Source: Ustilago trichophora (Eukaryota > Basidiomycota > Ustilaginomycetes > Ustilaginales > Ustilaginaceae). Taken from it: DNA of 64,000 bases. Below, piece after piece: positions 31,377 to 42,057 of the stretch. How positions within the stretch are numbered: the stretch's first letter is position 1; each line of letters begins with the position of its first letter. Below the pieces are notes generated by a model, which searched no databases, was not told the DNA's origin, and saw only the letters and a list, made by a program, of their open reading frames with translations. Location of the stretch: the NCBI GenBank assembly GCA_900323505.1, contig OOIN01000005.1, positions 124,001 to 188,000 of the forward strand, read 5' to 3'. The position numbers and the translations under genes are program-made.

Positions 31377-32144
31377 CTCTTAACGCACATCGGATCTTCA
31401 TCGTTATGTCTCCAAAGTCGATCTTCGACCGAACAGTGCATCGACGATGGTATTTCACCTTCTCATTTGGAAAAAGACTGTACAATGAGCAGGGAAACAA
31501 TGTACGACGTGAGTGGGAGCTTCAGAAGATTTGCGAGAGTGTCAACTCCGATCTTCATTTTCGCTCATGCAGGTGCGGGACCCATGCGTTTCTGCCTCGG
31601 CTTCAACGAGTAACAAAAAAAAAAAAAACTAGAAAAAAAAAATAGAAAGAGTCGAAACACGGTCTCTCACTCTACTTCATCACTGCCACTATGTTGGCAC
31701 AGTTGTGGCAATGGTAACGACATGGACCTTGTATAGAAATTTGCTTCGACATATCAAAGTCAAGCAGTTATCGATGTAATGTGGTTATCGGCAAGCGTAC
31801 GATGCACCATCGTTTTGATTTTCATGGGACGATGCAGGATTGCTGAATGCTTGTGGAAGACATTTCATCGCTTCATCACTGTACAATTCTGCTTCGGCCC
31901 GAAATAAGCTGCGAACGTAGCCAGCTTCATCATTATTGCAGCCACTAAAAAGCTGATCTGCCTGACCCCGATTCAAACCTGCGTCACTCTCACACAGACA
32001 AGAGCGTATCATCCCGACGGCATCCACAGAGTCGAATCAAGTCGGGCGTTTTGGCATGAATGGTGCTGATACAGAATTATTGAAGCACCGCACATACAAG
32101 TTGATCACATGAAGTATTGCTTGCTACCAACCCATTCACTCGAA

Positions 32145-33774
32145 TTAACCAGGACGAGGCCAAACGGTTCCATCCCCTCGATCGTACTCTGGCCCTGGGT
32201 ATTCGTAGTGAGGCTTCTCTTCATCCGAGTCCTACAATGCGGTGAGAGCAAGTTGAAAAAAGTCAAAGAGGGTCAGTGATGACGTTCGAAACGAGAACTC
32301 GGAAGCCATTTACGCTCTCAATATATTGCTGTGGCGTTTGTACTGGCAGCATGAAAGCACTTTAGGCGGAGAGAGCGCGCATGGAATGCTGGGGTACACA
32401 ACAAAAGGAGGAGCTCGAACGCAACCGGATATACCTGTCAAGCCATTCTGTTCCTCAACTACTGATTCCTGCTTCTTGCCGAACGGCTTGAAACCATCCA
32501 ATGCGGGCGCCATACGCCGGCACGAATAGCCTTGACGGCACTCTTACAGAAAATTGGATACTTACAGGTTCGATGATTTGTCCATCGCCCTCGTACTCTT
32601 CGTCGATGGGTTTCGAGAGGTCTTCGGTCGACCTTGTCGCTTGACGTGATGTCTTGCCTTGAGGGGATGATTTGGAACCGACTTTCATGTCCTTCATGAG
32701 ACGTGCCAGCTGCTCCTTTTTGCTCGACTCGCGTTTGGCATCGCGTTCCTTGGCCAGACGCTCAAGCTCTGGGCGGTAGTCGTCGAGGTATTCTTGGCGC
32801 GCTTCTTGGACTGCGGCGAGGAAGTCTTCCATGCCGTCTCCGGTGACTGAGGATACACCGACGGCCCTCAGATTCTTGTAGAACTCGTCAAGCACAAGGC
32901 TCATACTGTTCATAAGGCTGTTCATGTAGCCTTGGCTTCCTTCTGCATCGTAGTTGCGGGCTCGCGGGTTGAGCCCCTGCTGTGTCACGGTCGACGAAGG
33001 GTCCGTTGCGTTTCCTGCCGCCAACGCTTGTTGGAACTTTTCAAAGTCTTGCATCCACTCCAATGCAAACTGATGCGACTGTGCATCGGTCTTGTTGAAG
33101 ACGAGAATGAAAGGAAGCTTGGTCTTGTAGAGAATACTGCAGGCGTAGAGCATGTTGCTCATGAATGTGGCTGGAGCGGTCGTTCTAGGGGTGTCGATGA
33201 TGTATGCTACGACGGTTGGCATGGAGCTGGCAAGAGCGTCGGTAACGATGGATCCTGATGCGGACCAGGTAAAGATTTCGATCTGACCAGGAGTATCGAG
33301 CACGATATGGTCAACTTCCTTGGCTCGCTTCTCGAGAATGTTGAGCACCTGGTCGAACTTGGTGGTGAAAAGATTCAAAGCGGTCAAAATGCCACCGTTG
33401 GGACCGAGGTTGTACTGCTCCATGACACGAGCATAGTCGACCGTGTCGCGGATGTCGACGTTGGGTTCGTAGCCGAGGGTTCCGACGGCAGGGTCGAGGT
33501 TGACCATATAAGGTGCGGTAGTTTGAGACGATGAGGCGGCCTCTTTGGAGCCAGATCCAGCTGTTTGCTGCTCTTGTGCATCTTGCTGTTCTTTGGCCTT
33601 TTCGTGGAGGTGGTCGTGGAGACTAGCTGTGAAGGTAGACTTGCCGGACCCCGCCATACCAATGACGATGATGGAGCTGGCTCTTGGGATCTCTGGGAGA
33701 AGACCGAGATGCGTCGATGTGCTTGTTGGCGGCGCAGCTGCAGAAAATGCTGCTGACGCGGAAGTGGACGCCAT
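32145..33774 (-). CDS. GPN1: GPN-loop GTPase 1 (Npa3), RNA polymerase II assembly/import
   Basis: Exons 33774-32566 and 32231-32145 give 431 residues. Visible motifs: P-loop GMAGSGKST (39-47), the GPN signature in [16 protein letters not shown] (GPN 124-126), switch [11 protein letters not shown] (160-170), FNKTD for guanine recognition, and a Lys/Glu-rich C-terminal helix. The last exon adds [20 protein letters not shown] and ends GTVWPRPG, an acidic tail typical of Gpn1; both borders (CCT|GTAAGT and TAG|GAC) keep phase 0. The 334-bp intron is long for this window, so a skipped middle exon is possible. Gpn1 partners Gpn3 in building and importing RNA polymerase II. Confidence 0.92.
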
Positions 33775-34612
33775 CTTGAAACTGAAACTTAGGAGCAGAT
33801 GATGGTCGTGTGGAAGTTATGACAGTATGACGGTAGGTGTTTCTTGTGTTGCATTGCGCAGTCCTGGCAGAAAAAAAAATCACGGAAGACGGAACACCCA
33901 AAAAGCGTTTTGAGAAGAAAGAAAAATTCCATCTCGAAAAAAGTGGAGCAATTTTTGCTAGCAATGTGAATATGACGGTCTAACATCTTGAAAGTGGCCG
34001 CTGCTGAGCTGCTGTGCTGCTTTCATGCTTCTCAATCAAAGCAAAAGGGGCCGATACGCCAAAATCTGCGCTTTCTGAGACATTTTTGACATGCACACTC
34101 TCTTGCACACACACGCACAAGCCTTTGGTTCGTTGGTTGTCAAGCTTCTCATCCATCCCATCCACAATCACAATCATAATCACTATCCCAATCACAATCA
34201 CCATTTCATCTCCTCCCTACAATCACTTTTGCGACGTGTCCGCATTTGCAAAGCCTAGCTTCATCTCGCTGTGCTCTCCTTGCTTAGCATCTAACCTCCA
34301 AGTTGCAGCCAGTCCAACTACTCGACCTACCACGACATATACCCCACACGTCGATCCTCCCGACCTTCCGCATAGCACTAGTCGCTCCGGAAGCCAACAT
34401 CACGATACCCTCAGCATACCGTCATCAGTCTTCAGCAATTCCCTACTTTTGCGCAATTGTACAGTCAATTTCACCACAATCGCTTCAGGCCAATCAGCTT
34501 CCGCATCAACCCGAAGGCTTCTCCAGCTGGCCAAGCCACAGCCTGAGTAGAACGACTCGTCCGCTCTTGCCCCATAGCTGCACGTTCTACACACCGCTCC
34601 ACCGACCAAGCA
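33775..34612. promoter_or_regulatory. Divergent promoter region GPN1 / SUN-domain gene
   Basis: 838 bp between head-to-head genes. It contains A-rich runs near 33871 and 33919 and imperfect AATCAC/AATCAT repeats at about 34165-34205. No gene seen. Confidence 0.4.
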
Positions 34613-36973
34613 ATGTCATCTCGCAACGGTGCGCGCGGGGCACCGCGGCGGTCTCCTAGGATCAGTGCACGATCCGAAACGCCTGACACCCACAACCCGA
34701 TGATTGCCTCGACTCCCACCCGCAGAGCTCCCTCATCTGACGTTGTCGAGCATCTCACGCCTCCCGCACACCCAAACCACCTCAATCGACCCTTGGCCAG
34801 CTTTTCAGCCTTAGCGGGTGGTTCTGCAAGCGTAGGCATCAAGCAAGAGGATGCTTCCACTAGCTTCTTCGTCCGCGAGCCTTCGGATCAATCCCGCCTG
34901 ACCAGCCCTCCCATCTATCAGCCTACTCTCCTCCGTGGAGACCAGCGTGGATTCAACGATTCCCGCGATGCCACTTCGCTCTCCATCTTTTCGAGTGAGG
35001 GTGATGTCACCGATAGCTATCAGCAGGAAGAACGCGAAATCGCGCAACTGCAGGACAGTGACCAACAGCAGCAGCAAGCTGCTTCTCGACCCAATGGTGC
35101 ACGTAGGATCTCGGGCCAGCGTAAAGGTCGACCTTCTCTCGACGACAGGCCATATAGACCGGATAGTGAGGACGACGAGGACGATGACGATATTCGCTCG
35201 CCGACCAGATCGAGGCGCAAGAAGGGCAGGATTTCAGATTCACTTGGGGCATACGAACTTGGACGTATCGCAAATGCCACCTGGATGGGCGGTAACACCA
35301 AGAGACGTGCCAGGAAGAGCGGTGGCGGGGCTCGAGGTAGTCAAAACATCAACGATGGAGGTGACAGCGTAATGTATCCCGGTGAGGAGGACGATGCAGG
35401 TGCGGCCAGCGGTAAAGAGACCCGCTTTGACGGCGCCTCTGACTCTGGCCAAGACGAAGAAGACGACAATGAAGATGACGACAATGGCCCCATCACTTTT
35501 GCCGACAAGGATGAACCACAGCTTCCTCAGCAGCACAAAGGACAATCCGTTGTGCTTCGACTTCTGTCTGCGTTGCTATCCTTCATTTTCGGTATCATCT
35601 TTATGACGCTCGCATACCTGATCAGGGTGCCCAAGCGAGCCTGGAACGCCCTGGGTCGCGACATTTCCAAGGCTCTTTTGCAGGGACTTAGCTTTGCCAT
35701 TGCTGTGCTGGCTGCAACATACCTCTTCCAAATCTCTGGTGGCCTCAACGGGCTTTCGGCACGTCTGCCATCCCCCCACTCCGCACACGACGATGTTCCA
35801 GGCAGCAGCCCCGGTCACAGCCACTCGGCGGCTTTGACCCTCGATCGAGAGAATCAACGTCTTCGCGCGGAGCTCACCCGTCTTACCGCCCGCATCGACA
35901 CTCTATCCTCCTCGATCGAATCTCAAATCTCCTCCTCCCTCTCTTCAGCAGCAGCAAAGATCCAAGCCGATGCAGACATCCGACAATCCACCGAGCTGAA
36001 CCGACTCACCGCCTCCACAAAGCGTACCATCTCGCGTCTGGCGCAAGACGAGTTAAAGTCTATCCAAGATTCCGTCTCCTCCTCCGTCGAGCTGATGCTG
36101 CGGGATCTGGATAGGAAAGTCAATACGCAACTCAAGCAACGTGCCGACGATACTGAAGGAAAATTTTTCACCAAGCTCGAAAAGGAAGTTGGACGAATCG
36201 CCAAGTATGCCAATGACGAAGTCAACGCAAGGCTGGGACAGGCATTTGATCAGACTTTCTTGAGCGAACTGATCGAGGAGCGTTTGGAAAAGTATTCGCG
36301 CGATCGAACAGGCAAAATCGATTGGGCGGCTGTTACAAGTGGTGCATGGATCGCGGAGGAAGGGACGGTACATAAAGGTTATCGATACAATAGCGTTTGG
36401 AATGTGGGCAAGTTTTTGGCGCAGGGAAGGAAGGTGGCTATTGGAGATCCGGTCAAGGCAATTACCCCCGGTGCTGGATTGGGAGGGGATAACTGTTGGC
36501 TGACTGGATGGAACTCGATGCTGCAAGTGAACCTTGCTGAGCCCAAAGTGGTGGATGAGGTCGTTGTGGAACATCCTTTGCCAGGAATGACCCGCACCGC
36601 TCCACGTAGAATCCTCGTTTGGGGAATAGTCGACCAATCCGACCGTCAATACTACCAACAATATCGCCGCACCAAAGCCTCTACTTCATCCGAGTACTTC
36701 CAGCAACTCCTCCCGGAACCTTTCAACGCCGCCATTCCACAAGAGTATCAAAAAGAAGCACCACTACTGTTGGCATTCTTCGAGTTCAATGCCACGGGAT
36801 CAACACTACAATCTTTCAACCTAACCGAAGAAGCTCAAGCCTATCCATTTGGGGTGGAAGCTGTACGGTGGCAATTTGTAGATGGTTGGGCTAAAAACCC
36901 CCCAATTTGCGTACATAGGGTTAGGGTGCATGGTTCTGAATGGCCTGTATTTGTTGAAAAGCTGGTTGACTAG
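34613..36973 (+). CDS. SAD1: SUN-domain inner nuclear membrane protein (Sad1-like)
   Basis: A single exon of 786 residues. The N-terminal third is a basic, disordered nucleoplasmic region with an acidic run (SEDDEDDDDI) and KRRARKSGG-type basic patches. Two hydrophobic segments follow at about 316-338 (LLSALLSFIFGIIFMTLAYL) and 357-377 (SFAIAVLAATYLFQI). A coiled-coil stretch runs from about 410 to 565. The SUN domain starts near 569 (KIDWAAVTSGAWIAEEGTVH) and includes GGDNCWLTGWNSMLQVNLAE, VVVEHPLPGMTRTAPR, LLAFFEFNATGS and the terminal VHRVRVHG. SUN proteins pair with KASH partners in the perinuclear space, linking the spindle pole body, telomeres and cytoskeleton. It is convergent with QCR2. 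Confidence 0.93.
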   Translation: MSSRNGARGAPRRSPRISARSETPDTHNPMIASTPTRRAPSSDVVEHLTPPAHPNHLNRPLASFSALAGGSASVGIKQEDASTSFFVREPSDQSRLTSPPIYQPTLLRGDQRGFNDSRDATSLSIFSSEGDVTDSYQQEEREIAQLQDSDQQQQQAASRPNGARRISGQRKGRPSLDDRPYRPDSEDDEDDDDIRSPTRSRRKKGRISDSLGAYELGRIANATWMGGNTKRRARKSGGGARGSQNINDGGDSVMYPGEEDDAGAASGKETRFDGASDSGQDEEDDNEDDDNGPITFADKDEPQLPQQHKGQSVVLRLLSALLSFIFGIIFMTLAYLIRVPKRAWNALGRDISKALLQGLSFAIAVLAATYLFQISGGLNGLSARLPSPHSAHDDVPGSSPGHSHSAALTLDRENQRLRAELTRLTARIDTLSSSIESQISSSLSSAAAKIQADADIRQSTELNRLTASTKRTISRLAQDELKSIQDSVSSSVELMLRDLDRKVNTQLKQRADDTEGKFFTKLEKEVGRIAKYANDEVNARLGQAFDQTFLSELIEERLEKYSRDRTGKIDWAAVTSGAWIAEEGTVHKGYRYNSVWNVGKFLAQGRKVAIGDPVKAITPGAGLGGDNCWLTGWNSMLQVNLAEPKVVDEVVVEHPLPGMTRTAPRRILVWGIVDQSDRQYYQQYRRTKASTSSEYFQQLLPEPFNAAIPQEYQKEAPLLLAFFEFNATGSTLQSFNLTEEAQAYPFGVEAVRWQFVDGWAKNPPICVHRVRVHGSEWPVFVEKLVD

Positions 36974-37524
36974 AAGTTTCAACTTTCTTCAAAGTGGTTG
37001 GATTGGATTGGAGATGTTGATCATGTATGTATGTTGGTGAAAATTGTATGTTCTTGAGAGAATGATATCTTGGGGATGTGAGGGGTTTATGTTTTTGATA
37101 GATGAGATAAGGTTGGGGTTTTGGATGTGGTTTGGTTTTGATCGCCATTTAGAGGAGAAGAGAAGGTGGGCGTGGGAGGGTTGGCATTGATGCATACCTA
37201 CAACTGATTTCAAGACTTTCTTAAACATCCAGTTGTGAACAAGTGGATGACATGGGCAAATCCTGTATCTCAAAATCAATATACCAGCTGAAATCATACT
37301 GCCTCAATCGGAGAATCAACATCAAAAGAGAAACAAATAATCCCCCCAAACCCCTCTAAGGAAGCAGACCGGAAATGACCAAGAGCTTGACAACATGACG
37401 AGAAGAAGGAAGTTTTCATTCAAAGCGCGAACAAAACTGTATGTGTATGGATGAAAGTACATACATGTCAAAAAAATTTGACTGATTTGCAAAAGGTTAA
37501 AATGCTGCTGTTGGGGCACCACGT
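36974..37524. other. Convergent 3' region, SUN gene / QCR2
   Basis: 551 bp between stop codons, AT-richer than neighbours. No gene seen. Confidence 0.5.
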
Positions 37525-38871
37525 TTAAAGAACCTCATCGGCGTAAGGCAAAACGTGAACGTCACCAACGGCAACGGTGGTAGGCTTGCTCTTGAGCAGC
37601 TTCTCGGCAGCCTTGGCAAGCGAGCCTGCCTTGACACCTTCAAGAGCGGCAAAGCTCTCCTCGAGAGTTGCGACCTTTCCACCTTCGAGAAGCTGAGCCG
37701 AGACGAGTTCGTGAGAAGCGGTACGGTTCTCGAGAACGCTGGCACGTTCAAATTTGGCCTTTGCAATGGCGGCCTTGATGACGTCCTCCTTCAATCCACC
37801 GGCTACGTTCTTGAGCTCCTGAGCGACCTTGGATGCGGCCTGCTGAACCGAGGCGGTAGGTGCCGAGATGTGGGCACCAAACACGCCAGAGTCCGAGAAG
37901 GTGAGGTTGAAGGCGCTTGCCTTGGCACCCTGGACGGACTCGGCAATCTGCGAGAGGGGAGAGACACCGTTGCTCCACTTGACCGAGGATTCACCACCGA
38001 GCAAGGATCGGAGAACGGCGAGGTTGGCAGCAGCCTCGGCGTGCTTGTGACCGGCACCTTCGAAAGCGATGAAAAAGTGACCGTGAGCAGCACGAGTGTT
38101 CTCCAAGCCGTGGGGAGCAGAGAAGGCAACACGCTGTTCACCGCCAAAGTACTTGGCAGCGGTGGAAGAGACGGAAGCGCTCGCGGCAAGCTCTCCAAAG
38201 TGGGCAGAGACGAGCTGGTTAAGCTTGGCGGAATCGATGCCGGAACCGAGGACGGCGATGTTGTTCTTTGCAAAGCTGGCGTGGGCAAAGTCTACGGTCT
38301 GACGGTGGGTGACGGGCGAAGAGGGCGAGGCAAAGAGGGAGTGACCGAGGCTGCGTTGACGGTAAGCGGTCTGGAGAAGGGTGTCGTATCCGAGAACGGC
38401 AGGGTTGGATTGAGCCTGGGCGTACTCGGCCTGAACCTGGGGCAAAACCTCCTCGTTGAATTCGTGAGCGGCGAACTTGGACTTGGTCAAAACGTCACCA
38501 AGGACCTCGACAAAGAAGTCCTCGTCTCCACGCAGGAATTCGGCAGTGAGCAAGAGGTGCTCCTTGGTGAGAGCAGTGGAGAGGACACCACCGTAGAACT
38601 CGGCTTCACGAACAAGACGCAAGGCAGAACGCTTCTGGTTGGACTTGAAAAGGTAGTTCTTGAGAACGTGAGCAACACCAGGAGCAGTCTCGTAGCGGGA
38701 ACCGGCCTTGACGGCAACGGTGACGGAAGAGGTCAAGGCACCATCGTCGGCAGAGGCGGTCGAAATGCCGGAAGCGTTGGCGGTGGTAAAGGATCGCTGA
38801 GCGAGTTGACGAGGAAGAGCTGCGACGCGAAGGGCGCTTCGAACGGGTGCAGAGGATCGAGCGAACGACAT
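37525..38871 (-). CDS. QCR2: Ubiquinol-cytochrome c reductase core protein 2
   Basis: 448 residues from the ATG at 38871; the frame continues upstream without need. The N-terminus (MSFARSSAPVRSALRVAALP, then RQLAQRSFTTA) is a clear mitochondrial presequence. The body is an M16-type fold: SVTVAVKAGSRYETAPGVAH, LKNYLFKSNQKRSALRLVRE, EFYGGVLSTALTKEHLLLTA and the second-half LGGESSVKWSNGVSPLSQIA. The zinc-protease HxxEH site is absent, as expected for core 2. It is a structural subunit of complex III. Codon use is strongly biased, which leaves an artificial 482-codon frame open on the opposite strand. Divergent from SUR2 with 1.6 kb between. Confidence 0.94.
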   Translation of the reverse strand: MSFARSSAPVRSALRVAALPRQLAQRSFTTANASGISTASADDGALTSSVTVAVKAGSRYETAPGVAHVLKNYLFKSNQKRSALRLVREAEFYGGVLSTALTKEHLLLTAEFLRGDEDFFVEVLGDVLTKSKFAAHEFNEEVLPQVQAEYAQAQSNPAVLGYDTLLQTAYRQRSLGHSLFASPSSPVTHRQTVDFAHASFAKNNIAVLGSGIDSAKLNQLVSAHFGELAASASVSSTAAKYFGGEQRVAFSAPHGLENTRAAHGHFFIAFEGAGHKHAEAAANLAVLRSLLGGESSVKWSNGVSPLSQIAESVQGAKASAFNLTFSDSGVFGAHISAPTASVQQAASKVAQELKNVAGGLKEDVIKAAIAKAKFERASVLENRTASHELVSAQLLEGGKVATLEESFAALEGVKAGSLAKAAEKLLKSKPTTVAVGDVHVLPYADEVL

Positions 38872-39716
38872 GGTCGAAGTGGTGTAGGAAAGCAAGGTGA
38901 TGGAGGAGGGATGGTGTGGTGGAAAAGAAGGATCGCGACGAAACGAGTTGCAACACCGTCCTGCGAACTGAGGTTCTCTCTCTCTCTCTCTCTGGAAGAT
39001 TGATAGGCCAGCCGCCAACTCTAGCCAACCAGCCAAAACGCAGCGACGAGCCTCGCTCTCTCACACACACACAAGCCATCTCGACCGAGACGAGTCCCGC
39101 TGCCAGTTCAGCGCTCTGATTTCAAAGGTTCCGGAAATTGCTGTGCGTGAGCTGCTTTCTTCTCGCCGCCATAGCACAGTGCGTGATTTCAAAGCAGCCA
39201 TTTCTCAAGAATACACATCTTCCACTCTACTGTATTCAGTTCTCAACCTTGCCTGACTTGAATTCTAACCCTGGATTTTGAATTCAAGCCCTTTGACAAG
39301 TGTGCAAGACGCGCTGTAGAGGCGTCAATTTCCGACCATTTCCAAAATCGTGCTGCTTCCCTCTGGCTCAACCCGATCACGGAACCGTTTCAGCCCGAAA
39401 AAAAGTGGAAATCACGCCGTACGAGAAGAAAGAAAAAGAAAAGAAAAAACTTGTTCGTTTCACTCAATGGTGATGAAGGGAAGGGTCTAACACTTCTACT
39501 CGAACAATGTAAATCTCGGCGAGATGCGATTTGCCTCCGACTTTTTTTGTGCGCAGCAGTATTGCCCGCCGTCGATCTGCGGACTGCGAAACCTAAGCAG
39601 TACGGTCCCTCTCCTTTTGCCACAACGTGATACAAATCATGCTTTTCTTTATGCCTCTAAGACTCGTTGCTGGTAACAGTGTCGACAGTCGGAGTCAGTC
39701 CAAGCAGTCGGTTCTT

Positions 39717-39746
39717 CTGAGGCTGAGGCTGAGGCTGAGGCTGAGG
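39717..39746. repeat. CTGAGG hexamer repeat, five copies
   Basis: Perfect tandem CTGAGG units. Confidence 0.9.
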
Positions 39747-40070
39747 CTGGGGGTGAAAAAAGCCACGGACATGTACAGATCGACAAGCGGCATACAGCAC
39801 TGTAGTCGCACTCTGTACGACGTGCAGCTTTGATTTGCGTCGGCTCTGTCAACCCGGTCAAATAACAAGACAGCACAGCAAAGATCTGTAAGCACGGCTT
39901 TGCAAAAGCTGTACACGAGCCTGAGCTGATTTTTCGAGCTGCGAAATTTCTTACGTCAACCACACACAGAGGTGAAAATGGGTGTGCGTGTGTGTTGTGT
40001 TGGGCGAGTCGAGAAAAGGGTTCAATTTCATGAAATCAACACACAAAGATACCGTACACATACACACTCA

Positions 40071-40098
40071 ACACACACACACACACACACACACACAC
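40071..40098. repeat. AC dinucleotide microsatellite, 14 units
   Basis: Perfect (AC)14 upstream of SUR2. Confidence 0.9.
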
Positions 40099-40447
40099 TT
40101 ACTTTGCCAAAACGTAGTGAGCTTCTTTGAGCTCTTTTCGGTCGACGCCGCTAGTCATCAACTTTGTCATTTGACTATCATCACCACCACCTACAACCTT
40201 CTGCTGTAAAGGTCTAAGCCGCGATCCTCCCTACCTATTTGGTTCGTGTCCACATCAAGTGTCATCTGTCTTTCGGGATCGATAGCGAGCGTAGCATACA
40301 CCGACATACGAGTGTCGAGCCAACTACTCGCACTCGGTACCAAGTCGTACCACGCCTTCACCACTCCCGCACACAGTTGTCGCAAAGCTGTCTTCCCACC
40401 ACAGCCACCTCCCAGCACAAAATAACTCCTGCGCATCTCTCTTCACC

Positions 40448-41620
40448 ATGGCCGCCTTTGCCAACGCCACCACCTCTGTCGCATCAGCTGGGCTTGCCAA
40501 GCTCAACCAGACTCCCTTTTACTTCCAGGCGCAGCCTACCGTCCTTCCCGGCATCTCGGACAAGTACCTCTCTCTTGCATTGCCCATCATCATCTACTGG
40601 GCTGCCTCGCTCTTCTACCATGCGCTCGATACGCTCCAAATCCCCTTCACCGAGCAGTACCGCCTGCACGAGCCAGAGGAGGTTACAAAACGCAATCGTG
40701 TCAGCGTCACACGCGTCATCGTCATGGTCGTTGTGCAGCAACTGATCCAGACCGCTTTTGGTTTGCTCTTGCTCGACGACGATGTGGTCGGGCTGAAGCA
40801 GACGTTTGCGGATCACCCGGCCAAGATTCTCAACATTGCCGAGTTTTTGCGGATTAGCACGGCGAAGCTGCTGGGGTCATCGCTGCAGCCAACAGTGACA
40901 AAGCTGCTCTTTGGAAGCCAGGATGCCATCTCGGCTGCATGGTGGCTGTACTGGTGGGGAATCCCAACCGCCCAATTTTGGTTTGCATTCTTCGTCATGG
41001 ACGCCTGGCAGTACACCTTGCACCGACTCTTCCACGAAAGCCGCTTCCTCTACCGCCATTTCCACTCGCATCACCATCGTCTCTATGTTCCCTATGCATT
41101 CGGTGCACTCTACAACCATCCAGTCGAAGGTCTCCTCCTCGACTCTGCAGGAGCCGCCATCTCCCACGCCGCTGCATTCATGACTGTCCGCCAAGGCATC
41201 CTTCTATTCACCTTTAGCACGCTCAAAACTGTCGCCGATCACGGCGGATACGCTTTCCCCTGGTACCTCGACCCGCTCCATTTGGTATTCCCCAACTGCG
41301 CAGAGTATCACGACGTGCATCATCAGATGACTGGATTGCGGTACAACTACTCGCAGCCATTCTTTGTCCACTTTGACGTGCTTTTCGGCACAAGGATCTC
41401 GGCGGACAAGTTTCAAAAGATGAAAAAGTTGGCCGAGACAAAACGGGCTGAGGAGAAAGCGTCCAAGTTGAACGGCACAGCGACAACGACAACAACACCA
41501 ATAACACCTCAGCTCGAGGGCAAGGATGCCACACCAGCAGAGATCGTCGACAATTCAAAGGATCCCTTTGTAACGACGAACAAGAAGGCCTACGCCGCAA
41601 AAGCCGGCATTTCAACTTGA
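40448..41620 (+). CDS. SUR2: Sphinganine C4-hydroxylase
   Basis: A single exon of 390 residues, from the fatty-acid hydroxylase superfamily. It hydroxylates dihydrosphingosine to phytosphingosine in the ER. N-terminal FYFQAQPTVLPGISDKYLSL is characteristic of fungal Sur2. Hydrophobic segments lie near 40-60, 88-110 and 163-185. The di-iron His boxes are HRLFH (192-196), HSHHH (206-210) and EYHDVHH (286-292), with GALYNHPVEGLLLDSAG between. The tail after about 340 is charged and Thr-rich. SDS22 follows on the same strand after 437 bp. Confidence 0.94.
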   Translation: MAAFANATTSVASAGLAKLNQTPFYFQAQPTVLPGISDKYLSLALPIIIYWAASLFYHALDTLQIPFTEQYRLHEPEEVTKRNRVSVTRVIVMVVVQQLIQTAFGLLLLDDDVVGLKQTFADHPAKILNIAEFLRISTAKLLGSSLQPTVTKLLFGSQDAISAAWWLYWWGIPTAQFWFAFFVMDAWQYTLHRLFHESRFLYRHFHSHHHRLYVPYAFGALYNHPVEGLLLDSAGAAISHAAAFMTVRQGILLFTFSTLKTVADHGGYAFPWYLDPLHLVFPNCAEYHDVHHQMTGLRYNYSQPFFVHFDVLFGTRISADKFQKMKKLAETKRAEEKASKLNGTATTTTTPITPQLEGKDATPAEIVDNSKDPFVTTNKKAYAAKAGIST

Positions 41621-42057
41621 GATGTGCAAGGCAGTAGCTGCTGTTGTAGTTAATCATCATCCCTCGGAATCTCTTCTTCTGTTGCACTCTCCACTCTCTT
41701 TTTCATCATGTACTCTATACCCCTCTTCGATGCAGCTTACTTCTTGCTGCTCTGTAATCTGAATCATCCTCTCAGGCGCAAGTTGCGAATCAGTTTTAGG
41801 ATGTAGAAGCATATAAAGGGGGCTTGCAAGTGTGACTTTTCTAGAGGTGTTGGTCTGGAGCAACAAAATCGACGCGAAGAGCTCAGCTCCGCGGCGTGAG
41901 GAATTGCGTCTCGGTTTTTTTGGAAGCGACTGCGCTTTTTATGCATTTGACCTTGGTCGTGCTTGGACCAGCTTCGACTTCGTTCGCATGCCGGTTCTTT
42001 CCCGATCATCACGAACACCACCCAGCAGCATTTAAGCTGGAATTTTAAGATATAAAC
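41621..42057. other. Intergenic SUR2 / SDS22, 437 bp
   Basis: Holds the SUR2 3' end and SDS22 promoter. An AT-rich GATATAAAC sits directly before the SDS22 ATG. No gene seen. Confidence 0.4.

Larger units (their letters stand above)
26930..32144. other. Gene-poor region, about 5.2 kb
   Basis: No convincing gene was found on either strand; only short unrelated frames. Contents: a CACTC/GAGTG inverted repeat (27081-27095), an AGACG pentamer repeat (27601-27624), purine-rich GA stretches around 27570-27800, TACTGTA/TACAGTA motifs at 27940, 28973 and 31123-31139, and homopolymers at 28275-28300, 29039-29054 and 31348-31376. It is the upstream region of the Zn2Cys6 gene and the downstream region of GPN1. 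It could be a long regulatory region, a long leader or non-coding RNA. Confidence 0.55.
38872..40447. promoter_or_regulatory. Divergent intergenic region QCR2 / SUR2, about 1.6 kb
   Basis: No gene seen. It contains a CT run just upstream of QCR2 (about 38975-38993), a TACTGTA motif (39228-39234), five tandem CTGAGG hexamers (39717-39746) and an AC dinucleotide run (40071-40098). Confidence 0.5.

Noticed and set aside
31785..32012. A 75-residue Cys-containing minus-strand frame downstream of GPN1
   Set aside because: No signal peptide, no family, no splice support; length is within chance expectation.
26930..32144. Possible tRNA genes in the large gaps
   Set aside because: Searched by eye for B-box-like GGTTCRANTCC; near matches lacked a paired acceptor stem.
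37555..39003. A 482-codon open frame antisense to QCR2
   Set aside because: QCR2 is a clear family match on the other strand; its biased codon use removes reverse-strand stops, so this frame is a shadow.
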